Below are positions 27,221 through 35,013 of a stretch of 64,000 bases of DNA, one piece after another. The position numbers were made by a program, and so were the translations under genes. Below the pieces are notes generated by a model. It was not told the origin of the DNA. It was given only the letters and a program-made list of their open reading frames with translations, and did no database searches. Source of the stretch: Ignavibacteriota bacterium (GTDB lineage Bacteria > Bacteroidota > Ignavibacteria > Ignavibacteriales > Ignavibacteriaceae); assembly GCA_013285405.1 (NCBI GenBank), contig CP053446.1, forward strand, positions 2,217,001-2,281,000. The letters run 5' to 3'. Positions within the stretch are counted from its first letter, which is position 1; each line of letters starts with the position of its first letter.

Positions 27221-27230
27221 GAGTCTTTGG
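27210..27230 (+). promoter_or_regulatory. Stem-loop over the trmD stop codon
   Basis: A perfect 9-bp inverted repeat, CCAAAGACT (27210-27218) and AGTCTTTGG (27222-27230), has a 3-base loop. The trmD stop codon TAA occupies 27218-27220. No T-run follows, so it is not a terminator. It may be an intercistronic processing or stability element before rplS. Confidence 0.6.
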
Positions 27231-27251
27231 TAAAAAGTAAAGGAGTAAAAG

Positions 27252-27599
27252 ATGGATAAAATAAACAGCATATTAAAGGAAAAACCAAGAACCGATTTAC
27301 CGGAGTTCAGAACCGGAGATCATATCAAAGTCTTTGTAAGTATAGTTGAAGGTGACAAAGAACGAATCCAGCCTTTTGAAGGAGATGTGATTAGCGTTCG
27401 AGGTACCGGACTTAATAAATCTTTTACTGTAAGAAAGATAGCCAGCGGAGTTGGTGTTGAAAGAATCTTCCGAATTACATCACCGAAAATTTCAAAGATA
27501 GAAATTTTGAAGAAAGGTAATGTTAGAAGAGCAAAACTTTACTACCTTCGCAATCTTTCCGGTAAAGCTGCAAGAATTAAAGATAAAAAAGCTCAGTAA
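27252..27599 (+). CDS. rplS: 50S ribosomal protein bL19
   Basis: A 115-aa protein with the SH3-like fold of bL19, located at the 30S-50S interface. The motifs [29 protein letters not shown] and [15 protein letters not shown] are standard, and KAARIKDKK ends it as expected. An AAGGAG ribosome binding site precedes the ATG. It closes the ffh-rplS operon, with a strong terminator 10 bp downstream. Confidence 0.97.
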   Translation: MDKINSILKEKPRTDLPEFRTGDHIKVFVSIVEGDKERIQPFEGDVISVRGTGLNKSFTVRKIASGVGVERIFRITSPKISKIEILKKGNVRRAKLYYLRNLSGKAARIKDKKAQ

Positions 27600-27608
27600 T
27601 TTTAGTTC

Positions 27609-27631
27609 GCCGCCTGCAGGCGGCTTTTTTA
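27609..27631 (+). terminator. Rho-independent terminator after rplS
   Basis: The perfect palindrome GCCGCCTGCAGGCGGC at 27609-27624 is followed by six Ts. It ends the ribosomal operon, 9 bp after the rplS stop. Confidence 0.9.
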
Positions 27632-27635
27632 TTTT

Positions 27636-28397
27636 ATGATTACCAAATTCTATGTGCCGAAGAATATTTTTTCACAAATTCTGATTTCGGAAATTTCTGA
27701 TAAATCGACTCTTGATATTGAATTTTTTCCTGCATCACTGATAGCAAAGGAAATTTCAGGCAAAAAAAACACAGTTGGATTAATTCCATCAATGGACTTA
27801 ATAACAAATAGAGATTTATTCGTTTCATCGGAAATTGGAATTTCATTCAATGCACTTTTATCCAATTCTTATATTCATTTCAAAGAAGAACAGGAAACGA
27901 TTAACGAACTTTTATTAAAAGGTGATGTATCCTCTAATGAAGTAATACTCAGCAAAATACTTTTCAAAGAATTTTATGATGTTGAGATCAGGACAACTTT
28001 GTTGAACAGAGAAGTTGCAGATTTTAAAGATAATATTCTGATAGCAGGAGATGAAAATTATCAGAAAGAGCTTTTCTTAAACGGATTAAGTTTTTCCGAA
28101 GAGATAATTGAATTACTAAATGCACCTTATGTTAATTTTGTTCTGGCTTCGTTTTCTGAAGATGCGATTAAAGAATTCTCTTCCGATTATAAAAACCAAT
28201 TTCAGAATGGTCATTCAGAAAATTTTAATGAACTATTTCCTTCTTTTCCTCAATCATCACTTGATTTTCTTTCAGTAAATATTCAGCATCTTATTTTTGA
28301 TTTCGACGAACAGGACAGGGAAGGCATCACGCAATTGCTGCAAATGCCTTATTACCACGGTTTGATTAAAGACATTATTGATGTGAAGTTTGTTTGA
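27636..28397 (+). CDS. Hypothetical protein resembling MqnA/MqnD-like periplasmic-binding fold
   Basis: A 253-aa protein without signal peptide that I cannot assign firmly. Two stretches echo the MqnA (chorismate dehydratase) family: GLIPSMDLITNRDL with a following IGISFNALLSN (about residues 48-78), like the 'GLxPSxEY' and 'GISxxGPVxS' region; and ILIAGDENY with LLNAPYVNFVLASF (about 135-175), like 'LLIGDxAL' and 'LTGLPFVFAVW'. The conserved small and charged residues are largely lost, so enzymatic activity is doubtful. It may be a divergent, perhaps non-catalytic member. The ATG lies 5 bp beyond the rplS terminator T-run, so transcription may come from read-through or a promoter overlapping the terminator. 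Confidence 0.5.
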   Translation: MITKFYVPKNIFSQILISEISDKSTLDIEFFPASLIAKEISGKKNTVGLIPSMDLITNRDLFVSSEIGISFNALLSNSYIHFKEEQETINELLLKGDVSSNEVILSKILFKEFYDVEIRTTLLNREVADFKDNILIAGDENYQKELFLNGLSFSEEIIELLNAPYVNFVLASFSEDAIKEFSSDYKNQFQNGHSENFNELFPSFPQSSLDFLSVNIQHLIFDFDEQDREGITQLLQMPYYHGLIKDIIDVKFV

Positions 28398-28405
28398 TAA
28401 TAATT

Positions 28406-28428
28406 GGGCGACTCAATTTGAATCGCCC
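28406..28428. terminator. Hairpin between convergent genes, possible bidirectional terminator
   Basis: The stem GGGCGA/TCGCCC (28406-28411 and 28423-28428) encloses a second short TCAA/TTGA pairing. It lies between the MqnA-like gene (+) and the phosphoglycerate dehydrogenase gene (-). T-runs are weak on both strands, so termination efficiency is uncertain. Confidence 0.5.
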
Positions 28429-28439
28429 GGTTAAAAGAT

Positions 28440-29630
28440 CTAAATCTCTACGTGGCTAACACTGATTATATCCGGATTCTCACTCATCTTTTTAAGCATA
28501 TCTGGTGTTGCACTATTCATTAATTTCATAGTACAACTTGCTGCAATTCCACCATCAAAAATTACATTTTCGATTTCTTCAATGTTTATATTACCTTCTC
28601 TTAATAAATCAAGAACGCTTGCCAGTACGCCAGGTTTGTCATAATGTTTAACAACAAGCTGATAGTGAGCATCCGTTATCTTTGCTCTGTTTACCCAATG
28701 ATCAATTATTCCGCTGTGAACATAGTGATTGATTATGTTAATTGTTTCTTCAGCAACTGCATCCTGTGCTTGTTCGGTTGAAGCACCAATGTGATGGGTT
28801 ACATAAATATTGGGATTGTTTTGCAGCTTAGATGTTACCTCACCTGATTTTCCTTCAGGTTCACCTTTGAATACATCACAAGCATAACGAATGTTTTTTT
28901 CTTTAATTGCCTGAAGAAGATCATCTTCAACTACTATATCCTGTCTGGAAGTGTTGATAAGATATGCACCGTCCTTCATATAACTGATCATTTGTTTGTT
29001 AAACAAACCTTTAGTCTGTGGTGTAGCAGGCAAATGAATGCTGACAATATCACAAAGTGGAAGTAATTGATCCATCTCACTAAAGTCTTTAATCTGAACG
29101 CCTTCTATCCTGGATATATCTTTGCCGTAAACATTCATTTGAAATGCAAGAGCTCTTTTTGCAACTTCTTTCCCAATATTTCCAACACCAATAAGACCAA
29201 GAGTTTTACCTTTCAGTCCTTTGCCTTTTGAAAATTTATCTTTATTCCAAACACTCTTGTTAAAATCACTAACATTATCAGGGATAAATCTATCAAGTGA
29301 AATCATTAATCCCATAGCAAGTTCAGCAACTGCAACAGCATTCATTCCGGGGCAGTTGGTAACATAAATACCCTTTTTGTTCGCTGCAGCGATATTGATA
29401 TTATTTACTCCTGAACCAGCACGAATAATGAGGTTCAACTTTTTTGAACTGTTAATGGTTTCTTCATTAACCACGGTTGATCGGACAACAAGAATATCAG
29501 TTTCTTTGGCAGCATCTGGAAGATCTTTTTCTCCAAGCTTTGGCTGATAGATGACATCAAGGTCAAGATCCTTCATTTGCTGGATATATTTTTCTGGAAA
29601 TTTGTCGGCTACCAATACTTTAAGTTTCAT
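28440..29630 (-). CDS. D-3-phosphoglycerate dehydrogenase-like, short form with ACT domain
   Basis: A 396-aa D-isomer-specific 2-hydroxyacid dehydrogenase. The NAD motif GLIGVGNIG is near residues 145-153. The catalytic residues are visible as R in TSRQDIV (near 228), E in KGEPEG (near 258) and H in THHIGAST (near 277). A C-terminal ACT domain (about 325-396, HYDKPGVLASVLDLLREGNI) follows directly, without the extra allosteric domain of the long form at 1796. It most likely oxidises 3-phosphoglycerate, but a related 2-hydroxyacid is possible. It is the last gene of a minus-strand run. An AGGAG ribosome binding site precedes the ATG. Confidence 0.87.
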   Translation of the reverse strand: MKLKVLVADKFPEKYIQQMKDLDLDVIYQPKLGEKDLPDAAKETDILVVRSTVVNEETINSSKKLNLIIRAGSGVNNINIAAANKKGIYVTNCPGMNAVAVAELAMGLMISLDRFIPDNVSDFNKSVWNKDKFSKGKGLKGKTLGLIGVGNIGKEVAKRALAFQMNVYGKDISRIEGVQIKDFSEMDQLLPLCDIVSIHLPATPQTKGLFNKQMISYMKDGAYLINTSRQDIVVEDDLLQAIKEKNIRYACDVFKGEPEGKSGEVTSKLQNNPNIYVTHHIGASTEQAQDAVAEETINIINHYVHSGIIDHWVNRAKITDAHYQLVVKHYDKPGVLASVLDLLREGNINIEEIENVIFDGGIAASCTMKLMNSATPDMLKKMSENPDIISVSHVEI

Positions 29631-29662
29631 ATTAACTCCTCTATTTATGATTAAGTAATGCT

Positions 29663-29689
29663 GAACTTGCCTGCCTGCCAGGCAAGTTC
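29663..29689. repeat. Perfect 11-bp inverted repeat (intercistronic hairpin)
   Basis: GAACTTGCCTG (29663-29673) and CAGGCAAGTTC (29679-29689) flank a 5-base loop. It lies between the repeat-protein gene and the short phosphoglycerate dehydrogenase on the minus strand. No T-run follows in either direction. It could stabilise the upstream message or be a small dispersed palindrome. Confidence 0.7.
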
Positions 29690-29707
29690 GGAATGATTAA
29701 TTCGGTA

Positions 29708-30052
29708 TTAAGGAATACCCGGAAACGAATCCACAAATTTTATTTTAATATCACCGAAAGATTCTACTATTTGCACTTTAATATCAGGGAACGAATCAAC
29801 AATCTGCCATTCACCACAATCTTCTGCAAACGAATCAACTATTTTAACTTCCAGGTCAGGAAATGATTCCACAACCTGAACCGTCAAATCAGGAAATGAT
29901 TCTACAAACTGGATTTTTCCAAAGAGTTTGATCCCATTGAATGTGCATTCGTCTTCATTTATTTCATCTTTTGATTGAGCGAATGAGTTGTTGTTGAAAG
30001 TTAATAAGCTTACAACAATGACACATAAAACTTTTAATGATATTGAATACAT
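29708..30052 (-). CDS. Small secreted beta-repeat protein, probable 7(1) septoil-knot (DUF6150-like) family
   Basis: A 114-aa protein with signal peptide 1-25 (ending SFAQ). The mature part has six near-identical units of about 11 residues: KIQFVESFPDL, TVQVVESFPDL and EVKIVDSFAED, then a break ending C79-G-E-W82, then WQIVDSFPDI, KVQIVESFGDI and KIKFVDSFPGIP. The alternating hydrophobic pattern predicts short beta strands. Three repeats, a G-x-W loop and three repeats is, from memory, the layout of the DUF6150/7(1) septoil-knot proteins, whose chain is deeply knotted. Two cysteines (C36, C79) could form a disulfide in the periplasm. The function is unknown. The gene lies between urocanate hydratase and a phosphoglycerate dehydrogenase, separated from both by palindromic repeats. 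Confidence 0.7.
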   Translation of the reverse strand: MYSISLKVLCVIVVSLLTFNNNSFAQSKDEINEDECTFNGIKLFGKIQFVESFPDLTVQVVESFPDLEVKIVDSFAEDCGEWQIVDSFPDIKVQIVESFGDIKIKFVDSFPGIP

Positions 30053-30074
30053 TTTTTCTAATTATCCTTCGTAG

Positions 30075-30157
30075 TTCTCTGTGTATTCTTTGTGTTCTCA
30101 GTGTAATGAAACTGGTAGTTACACAGAGTCCACCGGGAACCACAGAGGTTCACAGAA
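30075..30157. repeat. Imperfect palindromic intergenic repeat ('CTCTGTG/CACAGAG' type)
   Basis: The 83-bp block begins TTCTCTGTGTATTCTTTGTG and ends ACCACAGAGGTTCACAGAA, so its ends are complementary and it would fold into a long imperfect hairpin. Very similar CTCTGTG/CACAGAG palindromes are scattered between genes in many environmental bacteria. It fills the gap between the ends of hutU and the small repeat-protein gene. No open frame of its own is present. Confidence 0.7.
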
Positions 30158-30158
30158 T

Positions 30159-31820
30159 TTATTTCAACATCGGAATTTTAACATTCCACATTTTCGCATT
30201 TTCAATTGCCTGCTCGTATCCGGCATCAGCGTGACGTATTATTCCCATTCCAGGATCGTAAGTAAGAACACGTTCCAATCTTTCTTCAGCTTCTTTAGTT
30301 CCATCAGCAACCACAACCATTCCAGCGTGAATTGATTTACCAATTCCAACTCCACCACCATGATGAACCGATACCCAGCTTGCACCACCAATTGCATTAA
30401 GAAGAGCATTAAGTATTGGCCAATCAGCAATTGCATCGCTCCCGTCAATCATCCCTTCGGTTTCTCTGTTTGGTGAAGCAACGGAGCCGCAATCAAGATG
30501 GTCCCTACCGATAACGATCGGGGCTTTAACTTTTTTATCAGCGACCAGCCGATTAAATATTTTTCCCATTTTTGCGCGCTCTCCATAACCAAGCCAGCAA
30601 ATTCGTGCGGGTAATCCCTGGAAGTGAACTTTCTTTTGAGCCATATCAATCCAGTTCATCAGTGCTATGTTGTTAGGAAAAGTTTCTTTCACAGCTTTAT
30701 CTGTCTCGTAAATATCATTTGGATCACCAGACAATGCAGCCCATCGAAATGGTCCTTTACCATCACAGAAAAGTGGGCGAATAAATTCAGGAACGAAACC
30801 TGGAATATCAAAGGCATTGGTTATACCATTTTCTTTTGCTTCGCCGCGAATATTATTTCCGTAATCAAAAGTAATTGAACCGCGTTTTTGAAATTCAAGC
30901 ATTGCTTCAACATGTTTTACAATCGTTTTTCGTGAAAGTTTGATGTATTTGTCAGGATCAGATTTTCTTAATCCAATTGCTGCTTCGAAACTCATTCCCA
31001 TTGGAACATAACCATTAAGTACATCATGAGCTGATGTCTGATCGGTTAACACATCAGGAATAATATTTCTGTTCAATATTTCAGGAAGAATTTCACCTGC
31101 GTTTCCGATTAATCCAACTGATAAAGCTATTCCTTTTGATTTAGCTTCAAGAACTTTGTTTAAAGCCTCATCAATATCATCAGTCAGAAAATCAAGATAA
31201 CCAGTATCAATTCTTTTTTGTGCTCTTGCACGATCTACTTCGATTCCGAGGAAAGCGGCACCGTTAAATGTTGCAGCAAGCGGTTGAGCTCCACCCATTC
31301 CACCTAAACCTGCAGTTAAGACAAATTTTCCTTTAAGTGTTCCATTAAAATATTTTCTCGCACACTCAGCAAAAGTTTCATACGTACCTTGAAGAATTCC
31401 CTGAGTGCCAATATAAATCCAGCTTCCTGCAGTCATCTGACCATACATCGTTAAACCAAGATGTTCAAGTCTGCGGAATTCATCCCAGGTAGCCCAATCG
31501 GGAACAAGCATTGAGTTTGAAATAATAACTCGTGGTGCGTTTGTGTGAGTTTTAAAAATACCAACTGGTTTACCGGACTGAATTAAGAGTGTTTCATCAT
31601 TTTCAAGATTCTTTAATGACTCAATAATTGCATCGAAAGCATCCCAATTTCGTGCGGCTTTTCCGCTTCCACCATAAACTATAAGCTCCTCAGGTCTCTC
31701 AGCAACCTCAGGATCCAGATTATTCATCAACATCCGTAATGCTGCTTCCTGTATCCATCCTTTGCAGATTAATTTAGTTCCGGTTGGTGCTTTAATAATT
31801 TTTATAACATTGGACGTCAT
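30159..31820 (-). CDS. hutU: Urocanate hydratase
   Basis: About 553 aa, the usual urocanase size. It converts urocanate to imidazolonepropionate in histidine breakdown, using tightly bound NAD+ as an electrophile. Diagnostic stretches are [21 protein letters not shown] (near 175-195), [14 protein letters not shown], the active-site region around [10 protein letters not shown] (with the conserved cysteine) and [22 protein letters not shown] near the C-terminus. I choose the ATG at 31820 over the TTG two codons earlier because AAGG lies 6 bases before the ATG. No hutH, hutI or hutG is visible in this window. The upstream 111-aa gene ends almost at its start, implying coupling. Confidence 0.95.
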   Translation of the reverse strand: MTSNVIKIIKAPTGTKLICKGWIQEAALRMLMNNLDPEVAERPEELIVYGGSGKAARNWDAFDAIIESLKNLENDETLLIQSGKPVGIFKTHTNAPRVIISNSMLVPDWATWDEFRRLEHLGLTMYGQMTAGSWIYIGTQGILQGTYETFAECARKYFNGTLKGKFVLTAGLGGMGGAQPLAATFNGAAFLGIEVDRARAQKRIDTGYLDFLTDDIDEALNKVLEAKSKGIALSVGLIGNAGEILPEILNRNIIPDVLTDQTSAHDVLNGYVPMGMSFEAAIGLRKSDPDKYIKLSRKTIVKHVEAMLEFQKRGSITFDYGNNIRGEAKENGITNAFDIPGFVPEFIRPLFCDGKGPFRWAALSGDPNDIYETDKAVKETFPNNIALMNWIDMAQKKVHFQGLPARICWLGYGERAKMGKIFNRLVADKKVKAPIVIGRDHLDCGSVASPNRETEGMIDGSDAIADWPILNALLNAIGGASWVSVHHGGGVGIGKSIHAGMVVVADGTKEAEERLERVLTYDPGMGIIRHADAGYEQAIENAKMWNVKIPMLK

Positions 31821-31822
31821 CT

Positions 31823-32158
31823 TCAACCTTTAAAATGATTTTCAAAAATATCAGAGTATTGTTTGTATAGCGATTTCATTAACCACTTCTTAAAGAACCA
31901 ACTTTTATTCATTTCTTTTTTCAGATATTCAATATTCTGCTTTATGTTATTTGTAAGTCTGATTTTTTCATCTTTTGTAAGTTTGACAGATTCTTCATTT
32001 GAGTTCAACTTATCCAAAACTGAGTTAAAAGCTTTCACCTCTCCAAAGTACTGATTGTCGCTGCCCATTTGTTTAAGAGCCTGTTTACAAAATGATGATA
32101 AAAGTTTCTTTTCGTTTTTATTGAATTCGAAATTATAATTTGTAAAAAGTTTTTTCAT
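31823..32158 (-). CDS. Hypothetical small alpha-helical protein
   Basis: A 111-aa protein of unknown function. It is highly charged (Lys, Asn, Glu), with predicted long helices and no signal peptide or membrane segment. Aromatic and basic residues cluster at the C-terminus ([21 protein letters not shown]). It sits between adenosine deaminase (gap 3 bp) and hutU (gap 2 bp) on the minus strand, so all three are on one message. A role linked to purine or histidine salvage is only a guess from position. Confidence 0.6.
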   Translation of the reverse strand: MKKLFTNYNFEFNKNEKKLLSSFCKQALKQMGSDNQYFGEVKAFNSVLDKLNSNEESVKLTKDEKIRLTNNIKQNIEYLKKEMNKSWFFKKWLMKSLYKQYSDIFENHFKG

Positions 32159-32161
32159 TCT

Positions 32162-33268
32162 CTATTGAGTTTTAGTGTATAATTGATTCCGGATTTTTTG
32201 ATAGCCAGGTTTAATAATATCATAAATATATCTGAGTCTTTCCTTATAGGGAATGAAAGCAGATTTCATAGCATTGATAGTAATTTTTTCTATATCATCA
32301 AAACTGAGGCTAAAATATTTTACTGCTGTCATAAATTCTTCGGTCATATTTGTATTGCTCATCAGTCTGTCATCGGTATTTATTGTAACTCTGAATTTTT
32401 CTTTGAATAAAATTCCAAAAGGGTGATTCTCAAGCTTATCTACAGCACCAGTGTGTAAGTTGCTAAGTAAGCAAATTTCAAGCGGAATTCTTTTATCAAG
32501 AACATATTGAGCAAGATCACCAAAACTTACAACGTCACTGTCATCATTCAATACTATATCTTCAATCAATCTTGTTGCATGACCAATCCGATGAGCACCA
32601 CACCATTGAATCGCCTGCCAGATAGATTCTTTTCCGAAAGCTTCTCCGGCGTGAATAGTAATATTAAAGTTTGATCGCTGAATAAATTGGAACGCATCAA
32701 GATGTTTTTTGGGTGGATAACCACCTTCTTCACCGGCAAGATCAAATCCAACAACTCCATCTTTTCTAAAATTAACTGCAAGTTCTGCAATCTCAAGAGT
32801 GTTCGTCATATTTCTCATCCCGCATAGAATGAGACCATATCCAACGCCAAAATCATTCTTACCTTTTTCCAAACCATTTAACACAGCCGTTACAGTATCT
32901 TCAAGGTATAATCCTTTATTTGTATGATAAACCGGTGCGAATCTTGTTTCCACGTAAGCCACTCCGTCAGCTTTCATATCTTCCATCATTTCGTATGCAA
33001 CCCGCTCCAAACCATCTTTGGTTTGCATCACAGCAGTAGTGTGTTCAAAACCTTTCAGAAATTCTACGAGATTACCTTTGTTAGCATTAGTAAAAAACCA
33101 ACTTCCAAGTTCATCCTTATCGTACACAGGTAATTTTTTATAATGCAGATCATCAGCCAGATCAATTATTGTTTGTGGTCGGAGACCGCCATCCAGATGA
33201 TCATGCAGCAGGACCTTAGGAACGGAATTTATAATCTCTTTGGTTAACAAAATTTCCTCAATTTTCAA
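32162..33268 (-). CDS. add: Adenosine deaminase
   Basis: A 368-aa TIM-barrel metal hydrolase that turns adenosine or deoxyadenosine into inosine. The metal-binding HxH is in VLLHDHLDGGLRP (residues 18-30). Further conserved blocks are TIHAGEAFG (metal histidine and catalytic glutamate), RIGHATRL, and NTDDRLMSNT, where the tandem aspartates complete the site. An aminodeoxyfutalosine deaminase of the menaquinone pathway is a close alternative family, but the NTDD block and the start motif favour classical adenosine deaminase. The promoter region is shared divergently with the TPR gene at 33428. Confidence 0.88.
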   Translation of the reverse strand: MKIEEILLTKEIINSVPKVLLHDHLDGGLRPQTIIDLADDLHYKKLPVYDKDELGSWFFTNANKGNLVEFLKGFEHTTAVMQTKDGLERVAYEMMEDMKADGVAYVETRFAPVYHTNKGLYLEDTVTAVLNGLEKGKNDFGVGYGLILCGMRNMTNTLEIAELAVNFRKDGVVGFDLAGEEGGYPPKKHLDAFQFIQRSNFNITIHAGEAFGKESIWQAIQWCGAHRIGHATRLIEDIVLNDDSDVVSFGDLAQYVLDKRIPLEICLLSNLHTGAVDKLENHPFGILFKEKFRVTINTDDRLMSNTNMTEEFMTAVKYFSLSFDDIEKITINAMKSAFIPYKERLRYIYDIIKPGYQKIRNQLYTKTQ

Positions 33269-33357
33269 TTTAAAAATTAGCCTTTTAAGTGCGCAAAATC
33301 AATTTAAATAGCTCGCCTGTGATACAAAATAAGTCTGACTTTTAAGAAGAATAATTG

Positions 33358-33365
33358 TATTTTTG
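33358..33365 (+). promoter_or_regulatory. Candidate Bacteroidota-type -7 promoter element
   Basis: TATTTTTG fits the TAnnTTTG -7 consensus known from Bacteroidota sigma factors, about 60 bp before the TPR lipoprotein gene at 33428. The -33 TTTG box is not clear at the expected 19-base spacing, so confidence is limited. Confidence 0.35.
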
Positions 33366-33427
33366 AATTACTAATTTTATCCAAAAGTAACTAAACAATA
33401 AACTAAAAATCCATTAATGGAGTTAAT

Positions 33428-34591
33428 ATGAAAAATTCCAAACTAATTGTTTTAGGAATGTTATTTATGGGAATAATATTCCTTGGATTCCAATGTTCCT
33501 CAACCGAGCTTACCAGTGCAAAGCTTTACATTCAACAAAAAAATTGGGATAAAGCAATTGAAACTCTTAATACTGAGATAGCTAAAAATCCGAAGAGTGA
33601 CGAAGGATATTATCTTTTAGGAACTGTCTATAGTGAGAAAGATGATGTAGATAATATGGTAAAAGCGTTTGACCAATCACTTTCTATTAGTAATAAGTTT
33701 CAAAAAAATATTGAAGAGTATAAAGCGTTCCAGTGGGCTAATAACTTCAACCGTGGAGTAAGTCTTTTCCAGAGAGGCAATAAAACCGTTGATGAAGACA
33801 GCTCCAAGATGTATTATAATATGGCGATTGACGCATATAATAAAGCAATTACACTTGAACCGGACTCAGCGGAAACTTACAGAAACCTTGCATTTGTTTA
33901 TTTGACAACAGGAAAAACTGAAGAATCAATTGTACCACTGAAGAAACTTGTGGACCTCGAACAAGCTGAAGAAGGTTACCAGTACCTTGGTGAAGTTTAC
34001 TATACTCTCGGTCTTAATTCGATGAGTAATTTTAAAATTGAAAAAAATGTTCAGGACAGTGTAAAAGCGATGGAGTATTACAATAATGCAATAGCTACAC
34101 TTGAGGCAGGTACTGAAAAATATCCTGAAAATGCCGAAATGATAGGCACTAAGTTCAGCGCTTATATTGGAGCTAATAAAATGGATAATGCTTTAAATTC
34201 TGCAGCAGCTTTAGTTGAAAAGGATCCAAACAATAAGTTCAATAGGTATAATTATGGAGTTGTTCTGCTTAATACTGAAAATTTTGCAGAAGCAGAAAAA
34301 CAACTTTTGGAAGCAATTAAACTTGATCCTGAATATGAAAATGCAATTTATAATCTCGGAGTTACTTATGTAAAATGGGGAACTGCACTGAACAAAGAAG
34401 CAGAGCAGAAAGGTATTATGAGCGATGATTATAAACAGAAGTACCAGGCATCTTTGCCATACCTGGAAAAAGTAGTTGAAAAAGATCCAAGTAATGTGGC
34501 AATTTGGGAGCTTCTCGGTAAAGTATATTCAGTACTGGGAATGACAGATGATGCAAATAATGCATTCAAAAAAGCAGATGAAATGAGATAA
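33428..34591 (+). CDS. TPR-repeat lipoprotein or exported protein
   Basis: A 387-aa protein. The N-terminal hydrophobic segment ends FLGFQC23SS, which looks like a lipobox with glutamine just before the cysteine, an unusual residue there. Lipidation is therefore likely but not certain. The remainder is built from TPR units: residues 30-65 (KNWDKAIETLNTEIAKNPKS), 125-165 (AIDAYNKAITLEPDSAETY), 285-320 (FAEAEKQLLEAIKLDPEYENA) and 335-385. Such proteins act as periplasmic scaffolds for envelope complexes. The specific partner is unknown. The next gene, encoding a DUF3467 protein, follows at once. Confidence 0.85.
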   Translation: MKNSKLIVLGMLFMGIIFLGFQCSSTELTSAKLYIQQKNWDKAIETLNTEIAKNPKSDEGYYLLGTVYSEKDDVDNMVKAFDQSLSISNKFQKNIEEYKAFQWANNFNRGVSLFQRGNKTVDEDSSKMYYNMAIDAYNKAITLEPDSAETYRNLAFVYLTTGKTEESIVPLKKLVDLEQAEEGYQYLGEVYYTLGLNSMSNFKIEKNVQDSVKAMEYYNNAIATLEAGTEKYPENAEMIGTKFSAYIGANKMDNALNSAAALVEKDPNNKFNRYNYGVVLLNTENFAEAEKQLLEAIKLDPEYENAIYNLGVTYVKWGTALNKEAEQKGIMSDDYKQKYQASLPYLEKVVEKDPSNVAIWELLGKVYSVLGMTDDANNAFKKADEMR

Positions 34592-34601
34592 AGTGAATAA
34601 A

Positions 34602-34928
34602 ATGAATCAGAACAAACCTCCTCAGGGACAGCAGATAAATATTGAGCTTGGTGAAAAAGAAGCAGAAGGAATTTATTCCAATCTTGCTATCATTACACAC
34701 TCACCAGCTGAGTTTATAATTGATTTTACACGAATTGTTCCCGGTGTACCGAAAGCAAAAGTACTATCCCGGATTATCACAACACCGCAGCATGCAAAAA
34801 TGCTAATGAAAGCTTTGAAGGATAACATCGAAAAGTTTGAAGCCCGCTTTGGTGAAATAAAAATGGAGATACCTGCTGACCAGCATTTTGGATTCGTTGC
34901 GCCGAAAGGACCTGAGAAGGTGAATTAA
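34602..34928 (+). CDS. DUF3467 domain-containing protein
   Basis: About 108 aa from the ATG at 34602; a GTG at 34593 is also possible and directly follows the TPR gene stop. The middle (GIYSNLAIITHSPAEFIIDFTRIVPG) and the end (ARFGEIKMEIP) match DUF3467, a small family widespread in bacteria and archaea with no known function, often described as possibly RNA- or nucleoid-related. There is no signal peptide. Its closeness to the TPR gene suggests co-expression. A repeat hairpin and a bidirectional terminator follow. Confidence 0.82.
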   Translation: MNQNKPPQGQQINIELGEKEAEGIYSNLAIITHSPAEFIIDFTRIVPGVPKAKVLSRIITTPQHAKMLMKALKDNIEKFEARFGEIKMEIPADQHFGFVAPKGPEKVN

Positions 34929-34966
34929 CCTCACCCTTTATCCCTCTGCTTATAAAGGAGAGGGAA
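34929..34966. repeat. Intergenic hairpin repeat (CCTCACCC...TCCCTCT/AGAGGGA)
   Basis: Directly after the DUF3467 stop lies CCTCACCCTTTA followed by a 7-bp stem TCCCTCT (34941-34947) and AGAGGGA (34959-34965). A related degenerate copy is at 42832-42854. This resembles a common dispersed intergenic palindrome of environmental bacteria. Confidence 0.55.
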
Positions 34967-34977
34967 TATGAAATGAT

Positions 34978-35010
34978 AATGCCATCTCATTTAATGGGTT
35001 GGCATTTTTT
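34978..35010. terminator. Terminator hairpin between convergent genes
   Basis: The stem AATGCCA/TGGCATT (34978-34984 and 35000-35006) has further inner pairing of CATT with AATG. It is followed by Ts on the plus strand, and a T-rich stretch lies on the minus side as well. It separates DUF3467 (+) from lptG (-). Confidence 0.75.
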
Positions 35011-35013
35011 ATA

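Noticed and set aside
34593..34601. GTG start of the DUF3467 gene
   Set aside because: It is possible, but the ATG at 34602 is preferred; the extra residues add nothing to the domain.
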